Below are positions 1-5,943 of a DNA stretch of 64,000 nt, piece by piece. The notes under the pieces were generated by a model. That model saw only the letters and a list, made by a program, of their open reading frames with translations, did not search any database and was not told the DNA's origin. The stretch spans positions 62,001 through 126,000 of the forward strand of contig NZ_CP162487.1 of the NCBI RefSeq assembly GCF_041240605.1, written 5' to 3'. The position numbers and the translations under genes are program-made. The number at the start of each line of letters is the position of its first letter. Position 1 is the first letter of the stretch. Source of the stretch: Xanthomonas sp. DAR 80977 (GTDB lineage Bacteria > Pseudomonadota > Gammaproteobacteria > Xanthomonadales > Xanthomonadaceae).

Positions 1-156
1 CTGGCTTCGTTGCGCAAAGTTCTGAACCGCATCGACTTGCACTACCGAGACTCGACCGTTATGTATGAGGAGTTTGTGGATGAGAGTGGGGCTCGGCTTC
101 TGGTCTATAAGCTCAAGAAGTTCGAGCGCCCTGCACCATCCGCGGGTGCGCTCTAA
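1..156 (+). CDS. C-terminal end of an unknown cassette ORF (partial)
   Basis: Reading frame 1 is open from the first base and stops at TAA 154-156, giving the last 51 residues of a protein that begins left of the window. The tail is charged (a KLKKFERP stretch) and has no motif I can name. The stop codon lies on the left edge of an attC site, which is the usual position for the end of an integron cassette gene. It is therefore most likely the ORF of the preceding cassette. Function unknown. Confidence 0.55.
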   Translation: MASLRKVLNRIDLHYRDSTVMYEEFVDESGARLLVYKLKKFERPAPSAGAL

Positions 157-209
157 TAACTCATTCAAGCCGAAAGCTCTACACGGCTCGGCTTATTCAA
201 GCGTTAGGC
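154..209 (+). repeat. attC site 1 (integron recombination site)
   Basis: An AAC-ending left simple site (TAATAAC) is followed by TCATTCAAGCCGA. The arms AAGCCGA (167-173) and TCGGCTT (188-194) are a perfect 7-bp inverted repeat. The site ends in the canonical core GTTAGGC at 203-209. It matches attC2-attC4 in its outer parts and differs in the centre, as attC sites do. Cassette exchange would cut after the G at 203. Confidence 0.8.
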
Positions 210-214
210 ACCGC

Positions 215-946
215 ATGCGACCAGTTCACGACTTTGAGAAACAGCTCAACAACCTCGATCTCGAGGTGACCGTGATTGCTAGCTACGTGTACGCGGAGAT
301 GGCAATCCAGCATGCGGCGTCGAAATCAAAGAACTTACTGAGGGCCCTGAATCGCACTCCGACCTTCTGGCGCACTTGTTACGCGTCATTTCAGTCCTCC
401 GCGTATGTTGCTCTGGGGCGCGTGTTCGACCTTAAGTCGCCCTACAACATTGAGGCACTAATTGCCTCAATGGAGCACGATATGAGTGTGTTCTCTCGCG
501 TTTCATTAGCCGCGAGAAAGGCAGCGGGCAGCTTCTCAGATCCTGCCCGGCTGAAGCACTATGTAGCTAATGCACACGTTCTCAACTCGAGTGACATTCG
601 GCGCATTCGGCGTGCCGTGGCTAGGCGCCGACTTGTTTACGATCGAGCAATCATGCCAGTACGGCACCAATACTTGGCGCACCGTCAAGCGCACGGCCAT
701 GCAAACGTTCAAAGCCTTTACGGTAAGGGCAAAGTAGAGGAGATGTGGCAGTTGTCGTGCTTTCTTTACCAACTGCACCAGAGTCTTTGGAACCTCTACC
801 ACAATGGCCGCAAGCCGGAGCTTCGTGTTCGCGTACGCCTCTCACCAAAAGTCATCTATGATCGCCCCAGAAACCACTCTGGTCCGCACGAGCGTATCGT
901 TCGCGATGTTCGTATCCTCATGGGTATCCTCGAGAGCGGTGGCTAA
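215..946 (+). CDS. AbiU2-like HEPN protein in an integron cassette
   Basis: A 243-residue, mostly helical protein. I place the start at ATG 215, just after the attC core, because an upstream in-frame start would translate the attC site itself; the AGG of GTTAGGC sits 7 nt before this ATG and can act as ribosome binding site. Residues 150-156 read RHQYLAH, an R-x5-H motif typical of HEPN ribonucleases, inside the context seen in AbiU2 abortive-infection proteins. The stop overlaps the next attC, so this is a complete one-gene cassette. By family it would be an RNase-type anti-phage effector or toxin. No antitoxin is encoded in the cassette. Family assignment is by eye. Confidence 0.65.
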   Translation: MRPVHDFEKQLNNLDLEVTVIASYVYAEMAIQHAASKSKNLLRALNRTPTFWRTCYASFQSSAYVALGRVFDLKSPYNIEALIASMEHDMSVFSRVSLAARKAAGSFSDPARLKHYVANAHVLNSSDIRRIRRAVARRRLVYDRAIMPVRHQYLAHRQAHGHANVQSLYGKGKVEEMWQLSCFLYQLHQSLWNLYHNGRKPELRVRVRLSPKVIYDRPRNHSGPHERIVRDVRILMGILESGG

Positions 947-1000
947 CAATTCATTCAAGCCGACGCCGCTTCGCGGCGCCGCATAACTTAGGTATTAGCT
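942..1000 (+). repeat. attC site 2
   Basis: GCTAACAATTCATTCAAGCC, then a GCCGC-TTC-GCGGC central hairpin, then GCATAACTTAGG. The right core reads ATTAGCT instead of GTTAGGC, so the right simple site has lost the conserved G at the crossover. It may be a poor substrate now. The left part also carries the TAA stop (944-946) of the preceding gene. Confidence 0.8.
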
Positions 1001-1015
1001 GACAGGGGCGAGGGT

Positions 1016-1849
1016 ATGTCGTTTTCTGAACGAATGGGTCTAAAGCCAGTCAAGAGCCTGATCCAGACTCAGGATATAGATCCACCGCTGCGTAACGCTC
1101 TTTGGGACGCACTGCACATCGTTGTCTGGTCGACATTCGAGAACCGACTCGATTACGGGCACGTAAAGAAGTCAAATCTCCAGCTGCTTGTCTATCAGCT
1201 TTGGCACAGGTTCTTCCACGTGCCAGTCGATCACTCGCCAAAGTACTTCGAAGACGCGGTCGAGTTCATCAGGGAGTGGTACTTCAAGGCAAGCTGGAAT
1301 GAGTGCTACGACCTTATTGAGTTCGTCATTTTGTACGCTCCGGACGGTATTGAAGCATCACTTCAGAGGTTCGCCAATCGCGTGCTTGAGGAGCACCTTT
1401 CGGGATATCGGATTATTGAAGGGTGCATCACACCAATAACTGCGCCCGAGGAGCTAGAGAGCATTGAGCAAGCATTAGGCAGTCGTCAGCTCAATGCCGG
1501 CGCGGTCAGACACTTCAAAGCTGCACTCCAGATGTTGTCTGATCGGGCTGCCCCTGATCACCGCAACTCAATTAAAGAGTCCATCAGCGCACTCGAGTCG
1601 CTTTGCAAGGAACTCACTGGAGACTCATCTGCCACATTGGGTCAAACGCTTAAGCCACTTGAAGACAAGGGTGTGATTCACCCCGCCTTACGTTCGGCGC
1701 TGGCTAAGCTTTACGGCTACACCTCGGACTCTGGGGGAATCAGGCATGCAATGCTCGAAGAACCGTCGCTCACGTTCGCGGACTCCAAGTTCATGCTGGT
1801 TGCGTGTACAGCCTTTGCGAACTACCTAATCGAGAAATCGAGGACATAG
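1016..1849 (+). CDS. AbiJ-like abortive infection HEPN protein
   Basis: A 277-residue protein in its own cassette, with a GGCGAGGG ribosome binding site just before ATG 1016. The N-terminal part (about 3-135, FSERMGLKPVKSLIQ...) resembles the AbiJ N-terminal domain 4 family. The C-terminal part (about 150-275) has the pattern of the abortive-infection HEPN domain: SIKESISALESLCKEL at 185-200, then KLYGYTSDSGGIRHAM at 231-246, whose RH pair is the likely active-site region. Known members abort phage infection. It directly follows the AbiU2-like cassette, so two unrelated Abi-type genes stand side by side. No transmembrane segment or signal peptide is seen. Confidence 0.75.
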   Translation: MSFSERMGLKPVKSLIQTQDIDPPLRNALWDALHIVVWSTFENRLDYGHVKKSNLQLLVYQLWHRFFHVPVDHSPKYFEDAVEFIREWYFKASWNECYDLIEFVILYAPDGIEASLQRFANRVLEEHLSGYRIIEGCITPITAPEELESIEQALGSRQLNAGAVRHFKAALQMLSDRAAPDHRNSIKESISALESLCKELTGDSSATLGQTLKPLEDKGVIHPALRSALAKLYGYTSDSGGIRHAMLEEPSLTFADSKFMLVACTAFANYLIEKSRT

Positions 1850-1855
1850 GCCGTC

Positions 1856-1914
1856 AGCTAACAATTCGTTCAAGCCGACGCCGCTTCGCTGCGCGGCCTA
1901 CCCAGGTGTTAGGC
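1856..1914 (+). repeat. attC site 3
   Basis: AGCTAACAATTCGTTCAAGC, central CGACGCCGCTTCGCTGCGCG, then GGCCTACCCAGGTGTTAGGC. It ends in an intact GTTAGGC core (1908-1914). It is the last fully canonical attC in the window. Confidence 0.82.
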
Positions 1915-1928
1915 GGCTTCGAAAAACA

Positions 1929-1983
1929 GGGTCAGAGTGCACTTTTCTTGCGTGCGACGATACCGGGGTCAGGTTCACTTTTA
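1929..1983 (+). repeat. Two short repeats of the GGGGTCAG(A)...CACTTT family
   Basis: GGGTCAGAGTGCACTTTT at 1929-1946 and the variant GGGGTCAGGTTCACTTTTA at 1965-1983 lie just right of attC3. The same word recurs at 3195 and as a perfect inverted pair at 5378-5432. They behave like ends or target remnants of a small mobile element, and no transposase is present here. Confidence 0.6.
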
Positions 1984-2075
1984 CCTCTGCGACGTGCTCT
2001 TCCACGGCTTGACATCCAATGAAGCCAGTAGCAATCTTTATCCCCAAGGAGCGTAGAAACTCCTCTAAGAGCGGT

Positions 2076-2106
2076 ACCCACCTCCGACAAACCGGTGGGT
2101 TTTTTG
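2076..2106 (+). terminator. Rho-independent terminator
   Basis: ACCCACC (2076-2082) pairs with GGTGGGT (2094-2100), and six T residues follow. It lies upstream of the SymE leader and would insulate it from readthrough of the cassette array. Confidence 0.7.
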
Positions 2107-2141
2107 TGCCTGTTGCTCAGGTACAAGCCGACGCGATATCT

Positions 2142-2250
2142 ACGTCGGGAGGGCGGCTAATACAACACCCTTCGGGGAAATACGCCCGCCGTCTCTTAGC
2201 GGTTTCTAACCTCCCGACATCCCGTCGCCGGTTGGCGGCGGTTTCTGGCC
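2142..2250 (+). ncRNA. Structured 5' leader or small RNA upstream of symE
   Basis: GTCGGGAGG (2144-2152) pairs perfectly with CCTCCCGAC (2210-2218). Nested inside, GCTAA (2156-2160) pairs with TTAGC (2196-2200), and the tip holds a CCC-TTC-GGG hairpin near 2168-2176. A further GC-rich hairpin (CGCCGG-TT-GGCGGCG) follows before the symE ribosome binding site. This nested design is more than chance pairing and suggests a regulatory leader or a cis-encoded RNA controlling the toxin. The family is not identified. Confidence 0.5.
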
Positions 2251-2268
2251 GTCAAGGAGGGCTTCGCC

Positions 2269-2619
2269 ATGCATCCACCGTCATCCCGTCCCGCCCCTGC
2301 GCGCAAGCGTGCCACGCGCAAGGCAACCTGCTGCCCGAACTGGACCATCGTCGATTCCGAGCTAATTCCCATGCTGACGCCCGAACAGATCGCCGCAGCC
2401 GACGCTGCCGATCTCGCCCGCCAGCAACGCGCCCCGCGCCGTACGCGACCGCCGCAGCACTGCACCGTGGGCTGCGGCCATGCCGCCAACGGCAAGCGCA
2501 TGCCCGCATTGCGCCTGGCCGGCCGCTGGATGGAAGAACTGGGCTTCGCTATCGGCAAGAAATTGCACGTGCGCGTGCGCGACGGCGAACTGGTGGTGAG
2601 CTTGGTCGGCAAGGACTGA
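2269..2619 (+). CDS. symE: SymE family type I toxin
   Basis: A 116-residue protein. Residues 1-75 are basic and Pro-rich with a CCPNW and a CTVGCGH patch. Residues 79-115 (PALRLAG, then WMEELGF and GKKLHVRVRDGELVV) match the SymE toxin fold, an AbrB-like beta domain that in E. coli acts as an SOS-induced RNA-targeting toxin repressed by an antisense RNA. AGGAGGG lies 9 nt before ATG 2269. The 5' region is strongly structured, in line with RNA-level control, though no LexA box was seen. The next gene is on the opposite strand. SymE proteins are often associated with accessory regions in Xanthomonas, which fits this location. Confidence 0.75.
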   Translation: MHPPSSRPAPARKRATRKATCCPNWTIVDSELIPMLTPEQIAAADAADLARQQRAPRRTRPPQHCTVGCGHAANGKRMPALRLAGRWMEELGFAIGKKLHVRVRDGELVVSLVGKD

Positions 2620-2691
2620 ACAGGCTGTGTTTCGCGATGCGGCCAAGCTAAAGAAGGAACGATTCTTCGCTTCTTCTCGCTTGTAATCGAA

Positions 2692-3117
2692 TCAGCCCTT
2701 TGCACACCGTTGCAGGGACTCACCATCGGTGACCCCGGCAAGACAGGAGAGCGCCGTCAACGCTTCTTTCCGTTGCTCCAAGGTCAGCGATGTTTCGGCA
2801 ATCGAATCGGGATGGGCAGAGAGCGCCTTGGCCCGCTCGATCACCCGAGCCTGCAGAGCATCGTCTTTCACCTCACCCAGAGTGCTTGCCAGCAAGCGAG
2901 TTTGCGCCACGAAGTTCGCGTTCAGCGAATCCCGCTGCTGCTCCGCGTCCTTCGGCGATCCGTTGGCGTTGGCGAGCATGGCCGATGCGTCCAACCAGTG
3001 CCAGGCGGCGGCAGACGCTTCGGTACGCGAAAGTGAATAACTACCGCCCACCACGCCGCCGACGATCGCACTCACGGCACTTGCTACCACGACTAAGCCA
3101 ATTGTCGAGGCTTTCAT
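2692..3117 (-). CDS. Hypothetical membrane-anchored protein
   Basis: A 141-residue protein with one N-terminal hydrophobic segment (about 5-28, rich in V, A and G) that could be a signal anchor. The remainder is helical, with two cysteines near the C terminus (CLAGVTDGESLQRCAKG). No domain was recognised. It runs against the cassette polarity and is bordered on its upstream side by the GGCCAAGTTCACTT and GGGGTCAGAGTGCACTT repeats at 3151-3211, so it may have entered the array by a route other than cassette capture. Confidence 0.5.
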   Translation of the reverse strand: MKASTIGLVVVASAVSAIVGGVVGGSYSLSRTEASAAAWHWLDASAMLANANGSPKDAEQQRDSLNANFVAQTRLLASTLGEVKDDALQARVIERAKALSAHPDSIAETSLTLEQRKEALTALSCLAGVTDGESLQRCAKG

Positions 3118-3150
3118 AGGCTTCCTTATAGGATTTGCAGAACCTCAGGG

Positions 3151-3211
3151 CCAAGTTCACTTAAGAAGTCAACCTGAGCACATTTCCAAAGTATGGGGTC
3201 AGAGTGCACTT
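3151..3211 (+). repeat. Repeat cluster flanking the Dabb gene (left copy)
   Basis: GGCCAAGTTCACTTAAGAAG followed by TCAACCTGAG at about 3152-3178 matches 3715-3743 with few changes. GGGGTCAGAGTGCACTT follows at 3195-3211. The 3227-3655 gene lies between the two GGCCAAGTTCACTT copies. Confidence 0.55.
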
Positions 3212-3226
3212 CTAGTCGCAAACGCG

Positions 3227-3655
3227 CTACGGCGCGGCGGCCTTGACGTCATACACGACCACGCGTTGCCACAGGTGCTCGCACTCGGCGACGAACTGCT
3301 TGTGAACGGGATGGACCTGATAGGCGTTCTGTCCGGCCACATCGTCGAAGAACAGGAGTTCCGAGGCGCTGTAGCTGCCATCGACGACGCCGCGCTGCTC
3401 GGTCTCCGCCGGCACGCCGATGTGGATACCGCGTACAGTGTCGATGCCGGCCAACGTTCGCAAACCGGCTAGCAGCTTGGCTAGATCCTCTTTGGAATCC
3501 GGGTTCTTCAGCCAGAAGAACACGTGGTGCACGACCGGCGGGAACGCCGCCTTGTTGGCCGACGTGGGCGTGGCCGCGCGGGAGCTGGCGGCCACCACGC
3601 CGGAAGCCAACGCGGTGGCGGCAATGATGAGATCTCGGCGCGTGCGATCGGTCAT
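3227..3655 (-). CDS. Tat-exported Dabb (stress-responsive alpha/beta-barrel) protein
   Basis: A 142-residue protein. I use the start at 3655 rather than the upstream in-frame start at 3724, because GGAAGGG lies at a normal distance before it and the protein then begins directly with a twin-arginine leader ([17 protein letters not shown]). The mature part (about 40-138) has the Dabb pattern: [12 protein letters not shown], then a central ELLFFDD and HPVHKQFV. Dabb proteins are small dimeric barrels with diverse or unknown roles. The gene opposes cassette polarity and is flanked by direct copies of GGCCAAGTTCACTT at both sides, suggesting it moved in as a unit. Confidence 0.7.
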   Translation of the reverse strand: MTDRTRRDLIIAATALASGVVAASSRAATPTSANKAAFPPVVHHVFFWLKNPDSKEDLAKLLAGLRTLAGIDTVRGIHIGVPAETEQRGVVDGSYSASELLFFDDVAGQNAYQVHPVHKQFVAECEHLWQRVVVYDVKAAAP

Positions 3656-3714
3656 GATCGGGCCCTTCCGTTCATAGTCTGCGGGCCTGCGAGTATAGGA
3701 CGGCAAGAACGTGG

Positions 3715-3747
3715 CCAAGTTCACTTGAAAGGAAGTCAGCCTGGCCT
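3715..3747 (+). repeat. Repeat flanking the Dabb gene (right copy)
   Basis: GGCCAAGTTCACTTGAAAGG followed by AAGTCAGCCTGG is the partner of the copy at 3152-3178. Confidence 0.5.
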
Positions 3748-3766
3748 CTCTTTTCAGGGTCTATCC

Positions 3767-3797
3767 TTGACGGCCGACAGCCGCTGGTCGAGGATCG
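3767..3797 (+). promoter_or_regulatory. Promoter-like module, copy 1 (TTGACGG-N16-GAGGATCG)
   Basis: TTGACG at 3767-3772 and GAGGAT at 3790-3795 are separated by exactly 17 bp, with CG after the second element. The same pair at the same spacing occurs at 4344 and 5856. It stands about 20 bp before the gene at 3817. Confidence 0.5.
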
Positions 3798-3816
3798 CTC
3801 CAATCAATCATTGCCC

Positions 3817-4062
3817 ATGAGCACATTCCAATTCCAACCGCGCTGGAAAGAAGAACTGGTCTGCACCGGCCCGGGTGGTGCGTTCGTGCTGGACTTCACG
3901 ATGGGCGTGTCGACCGTGTTCGCGCCCACCGAGCACGCCTGGGCGCAGAGCGCGCCGGCGTGGGCGCAAGCGCTGTGGCCGGTGTTCAAGGCCGAGCTGG
4001 AGGCCTGGTGCCAGGCGCATGACGTGCAGTTCTTCCTGGACGCAACGGCGAAGTGCTACTGA
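3817..4062 (+). CDS. Hypothetical protein, small Trp-rich
   Basis: An 81-residue protein starting at ATG 3817; a TTG six bases upstream is also in frame. It is rich in tryptophan and alanine (AWAQSAPAWAQALWP) with two cysteines and no export signal. The domain is not recognised. A promoter-like module lies immediately upstream. It could be a small cytoplasmic cassette-type protein. Confidence 0.5.
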   Translation: MSTFQFQPRWKEELVCTGPGGAFVLDFTMGVSTVFAPTEHAWAQSAPAWAQALWPVFKAELEAWCQAHDVQFFLDATAKCY

Positions 4063-4319
4063 ACGGCGGCTGGAAACGCCGATAGCAGGGTCCAGACCAG
4101 AAGCAACGCAGCAAGCGGACGTTGGTGGTTTTGCATCCTGGCCTGCCACTGCAGCCAGGTTCCCATGAGCAAGAGCGCAACGCCTACCGGCACTAAACAG
4201 TTCCCGCTGCATCGCCTGGTCGCGTCGCAATCGCACGAGATCCTCGCGCCCTGAGCGGACGCATTCCCCGCGTACACAGTGTCTGACCCAGTTGCCGCAT
4301 GCCAGGCTGGCAAAGGCAA
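4056..4319 (-). CDS. Weak ORF, possible remnant of a two-helix membrane protein
   Basis: This is the only candidate in the 353-bp interval between 4062 and 4416. The last ~45 of 87 residues form two plausible membrane helices (VPVGVALLLMGTW and PLAALLLVWTLLSAFP). The N-terminal half looks like non-coding sequence and there is no clear ribosome binding site. It is best read as a decayed gene or a chance ORF. The interval otherwise holds the promoter-like module at 4344. Confidence 0.25.
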   Translation of the reverse strand: MPLPAWHAATGSDTVYAGNASAQGARISCDCDATRRCSGNCLVPVGVALLLMGTWLQWQARMQNHQRPLAALLLVWTLLSAFPAAVQ

Positions 4320-4343
4320 GCAACCATGGGGTCCTTCGACCGA

Positions 4344-4374
4344 TTGACGGCAATCAAGGACTTGGCGAGGATCG
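4344..4374 (+). promoter_or_regulatory. Promoter-like module, copy 2 (TTGACGG-N16-GAGGATCG)
   Basis: TTGACG 4344-4349 and GAGGAT 4367-4372, 17 bp apart, 43 bp before the start of the DUF4431 gene. The spacer shares C, A, C, T, G and C at fixed positions with the other two copies. Confidence 0.5.
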
Positions 4375-4415
4375 TCCTATACCGTGTCCAAACGGTCCAA
4401 TAGCGGTTAGCTCCC

Positions 4416-4856
4416 TTGCTCCGACACCTCGTCCTTTTGCTAATGTTGCTCCCTGCGGTATCGAGCGCCGCGGACGCCCAGTGCCTGCCCGGTCAGCCGT
4501 TGGTGGTCCGGCTCACAGGCGTGCTCGAGCGCGTCACGTTCGCAGGCCCGCCCAACTACGAAAGCGTGCAGAGCGGCGACGCGCCGGAAACCTATTTCGT
4601 CCTGAGATTGTCGGCGCCGGTATGCGTGCTCGATTCCGATCAAAGCGTCATCTCGACCAGCCGGCTGCAACTCTTCCTGGAATCCGGACAATACGATCTA
4701 TTCCGGCCTCAGCTCGGCAAGCGCATCACGCTACCGGGCGAACTGTGGCCGGCCGAAACCGGGCATCACCATACACCGCTCATGTTCACGCCGGCGCGCG
4801 ATAAGATAAGCGCTCACAATTCGTCCAAGTCGACGCCGCTTCGTAGCGCGGCTTAA
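4416..4856 (+). CDS. Secreted DUF4431 protein with an attC-encoded tail
   Basis: A 146-residue protein starting at TTG 4416, the only start that gives a full signal peptide (LVLLLMLLPAVSSAADA). The mature part follows the DUF4431 pattern: an early Cys (AQCLPGQP), a VLERVTF strand, FVLRLSAPVCVLDSD, LGKRITLPGEL and TGHHHTPLMF. Function unknown; the family is periplasmic and single-domain. The last ~14 residues (HNSSKSTPLRSAA) are read from the attC4 sequence, so the natural stop has been lost or the cassette was captured in this form. A second DUF4431 gene lies at 11918. Confidence 0.65.
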   Translation: MLRHLVLLLMLLPAVSSAADAQCLPGQPLVVRLTGVLERVTFAGPPNYESVQSGDAPETYFVLRLSAPVCVLDSDQSVISTSRLQLFLESGQYDLFRPQLGKRITLPGELWPAETGHHHTPLMFTPARDKISAHNSSKSTPLRSAA

Positions 4857-4870
4857 CTCAGCTGTCAGGT
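4811..4870 (+). repeat. attC site 4 (altered cores)
   Basis: CGCTCACAATTCGTCCAAGT, central CGACGCCGCTTCGTAGCGCG, then GCTTAACTCAGCTGTCAGGT. The left core reads GCTCACA and the right core GTCAGGT; both differ from the consensus (CTAAC and GTTAGGC). The body is well conserved, so it is an ageing attC. Confidence 0.72.
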
Positions 4871-4978
4871 GCTGAAGCCCAAGAGAAGACAGAGTAAAAG
4901 TGATCTTTCTCTATGCTTTGTAGTCCTGAGAATTAACCATGACCCCGTTTCACCCAAGGCGTGTGAGAGAAAGCGAAA

Positions 4979-5317
4979 ATGGCAAATGCAACAATCTACT
5001 CCTTGCTTGGCGCGGCTCCCGGCCTAGTAATTGTCGCGCTAACATGGGTGAAAGGGCTAAAACTCGAATCGCGTATGTCCGCTGTTGCTTTCGCCGAACG
5101 GAAGTGGAATGAGGCGGATTTGATCAACGCACAGAAGCTTGACCTTTGGTTCTTCCCGGAACGCTTCATACGCCCGGAAGACAGCGCCGCAATGGTCGAG
5201 GCTAAGCGCGCCATACTTGCGTACAGGTATAAGGGCCTATTGGGCCTTTGGGGCGGGGGTATGCTCGCTTTCGCAGGTGGAATTGTTGGCTCGCTAGTCG
5301 CACGGGGCCTCACCTAA
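4979..5317 (+). CDS. Hypothetical two-helix membrane protein (cassette gene)
   Basis: A 112-residue protein with a hydrophobic N-terminal helix (LLGAAPGLVIVALTWV), a charged central part (AFAERKWNEADLINAQKLDLWFFPERF) and a C-terminal helix (GLLGLWGGGMLAFAGGIVGSL). No family was recognised. It is the first ORF after attC4 and has the same orientation. Its stop codon overlaps ACCTAAC (5311-5317), which fits an attC left simple site, but the rest of that attC is not recognisable. Base composition is low in GC like the first cassettes. Confidence 0.55.
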   Translation: MANATIYSLLGAAPGLVIVALTWVKGLKLESRMSAVAFAERKWNEADLINAQKLDLWFFPERFIRPEDSAAMVEAKRAILAYRYKGLLGLWGGGMLAFAGGIVGSLVARGLT

Positions 5318-5377
5318 CGCAATGTGGGCAGTGGCGGCAAACGCGCCTATCCAGATCAGTAAGTGGAACAGAAAAAT

Positions 5378-5432
5378 GGGGTCAGAGTGCACTTTTTTAT
5401 GTCCTGCAGACTAGAAAGTGCACTCTGACCCC
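5378..5432 (+). repeat. Perfect 18-bp inverted repeat of the GGGGTCAGAGTGCACTTT element
   Basis: GGGGTCAGAGTGCACTTT at 5378-5395 and its exact complement AAAGTGCACTCTGACCCC at 5415-5432, with a 19-bp spacer. The pair would fold as a long hairpin. Single copies lie at 1929 and 3195. It resembles a miniature mobile element or REP-type palindrome. Confidence 0.75.
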
Positions 5433-5507
5433 AGTATTCGCAGACCCCAGTTTTAATATTCAGGCCAAGAGCGCGTCACGGCATGGCTTACTCAGGCACC
5501 AAGCACC

Positions 5508-5783
5508 ATGGGAAAAAATCCGTCGAACCTCACCAGTAAGCGGCCTTCGCTCTTCGTACTAGCATTAGGCTGTCTTCTTGGGTCTGCGGTGGTCGGCTAC
5601 GGCGCGATCATGCTGTTCTTGCATCCGACGGGAATCGGTCCCTGCCGCCGCAGCTGTGGCCTCGAGCAGGCGATGCTCACATTCCTTGGGCAGCCGCTGT
5701 ACAACCTGATCTTAGGCTTGGTCTGGGTAGCGCTCGGCCTATCGCTGATGGCCTTCCTGATTTTCCTACGTGCGCGCAGGTGA
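5508..5783 (+). CDS. Hypothetical small membrane protein
   Basis: A 91-residue protein with two predicted membrane helices (LFVLALGCLLGSAVVGYGAIMLF and LILGLVWVALGLSLMAFLIFL) joined by a short loop holding CRRSCG, so two cysteines could face the periplasm. No homologous family was recognised. Just upstream, GGCTTACTCAGG (5485-5496) resembles the right half of an attC. Confidence 0.5.
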   Translation: MGKNPSNLTSKRPSLFVLALGCLLGSAVVGYGAIMLFLHPTGIGPCRRSCGLEQAMLTFLGQPLYNLILGLVWVALGLSLMAFLIFLRARR

Positions 5784-5855
5784 CGTGGCTGTCACGCAAG
5801 CTGCCATTCCTCCGAGCGCATGCGCAGAGTTCCTTAGCCCGGTGCCTTGCGAGGA

Positions 5856-5886
5856 TTGACGGTCGCCAGAGCCTAGGCGAGGATCG
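5856..5886 (+). promoter_or_regulatory. Promoter-like module, copy 3 (TTGACGG-N16-GAGGATCG)
   Basis: TTGACG 5856-5861 and GAGGAT 5879-5884, again exactly 17 bp apart, 60 bp before the next start codon. Confidence 0.5.
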
Positions 5887-5943
5887 AACCACGCCGCGCT
5901 TGCATGGCCGACAGCGGGCCAGGTTCCTCGGGGGGAATCACTC

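Noticed and set aside
65..214. N-terminal extension of the AbiU2-like protein
   Set aside because: These 50 codons overlap the previous cassette ORF and translate attC1.
804..986. Small ORF ending NNSFKPTPLRGAA
   Set aside because: It overlaps the HEPN gene in another frame and its tail is simply translated attC2.
2019..2651. A 210-codon ORF across the SymE leader
   Set aside because: It overlaps symE in another frame, passes through the terminator and structured leader, and has no domain.
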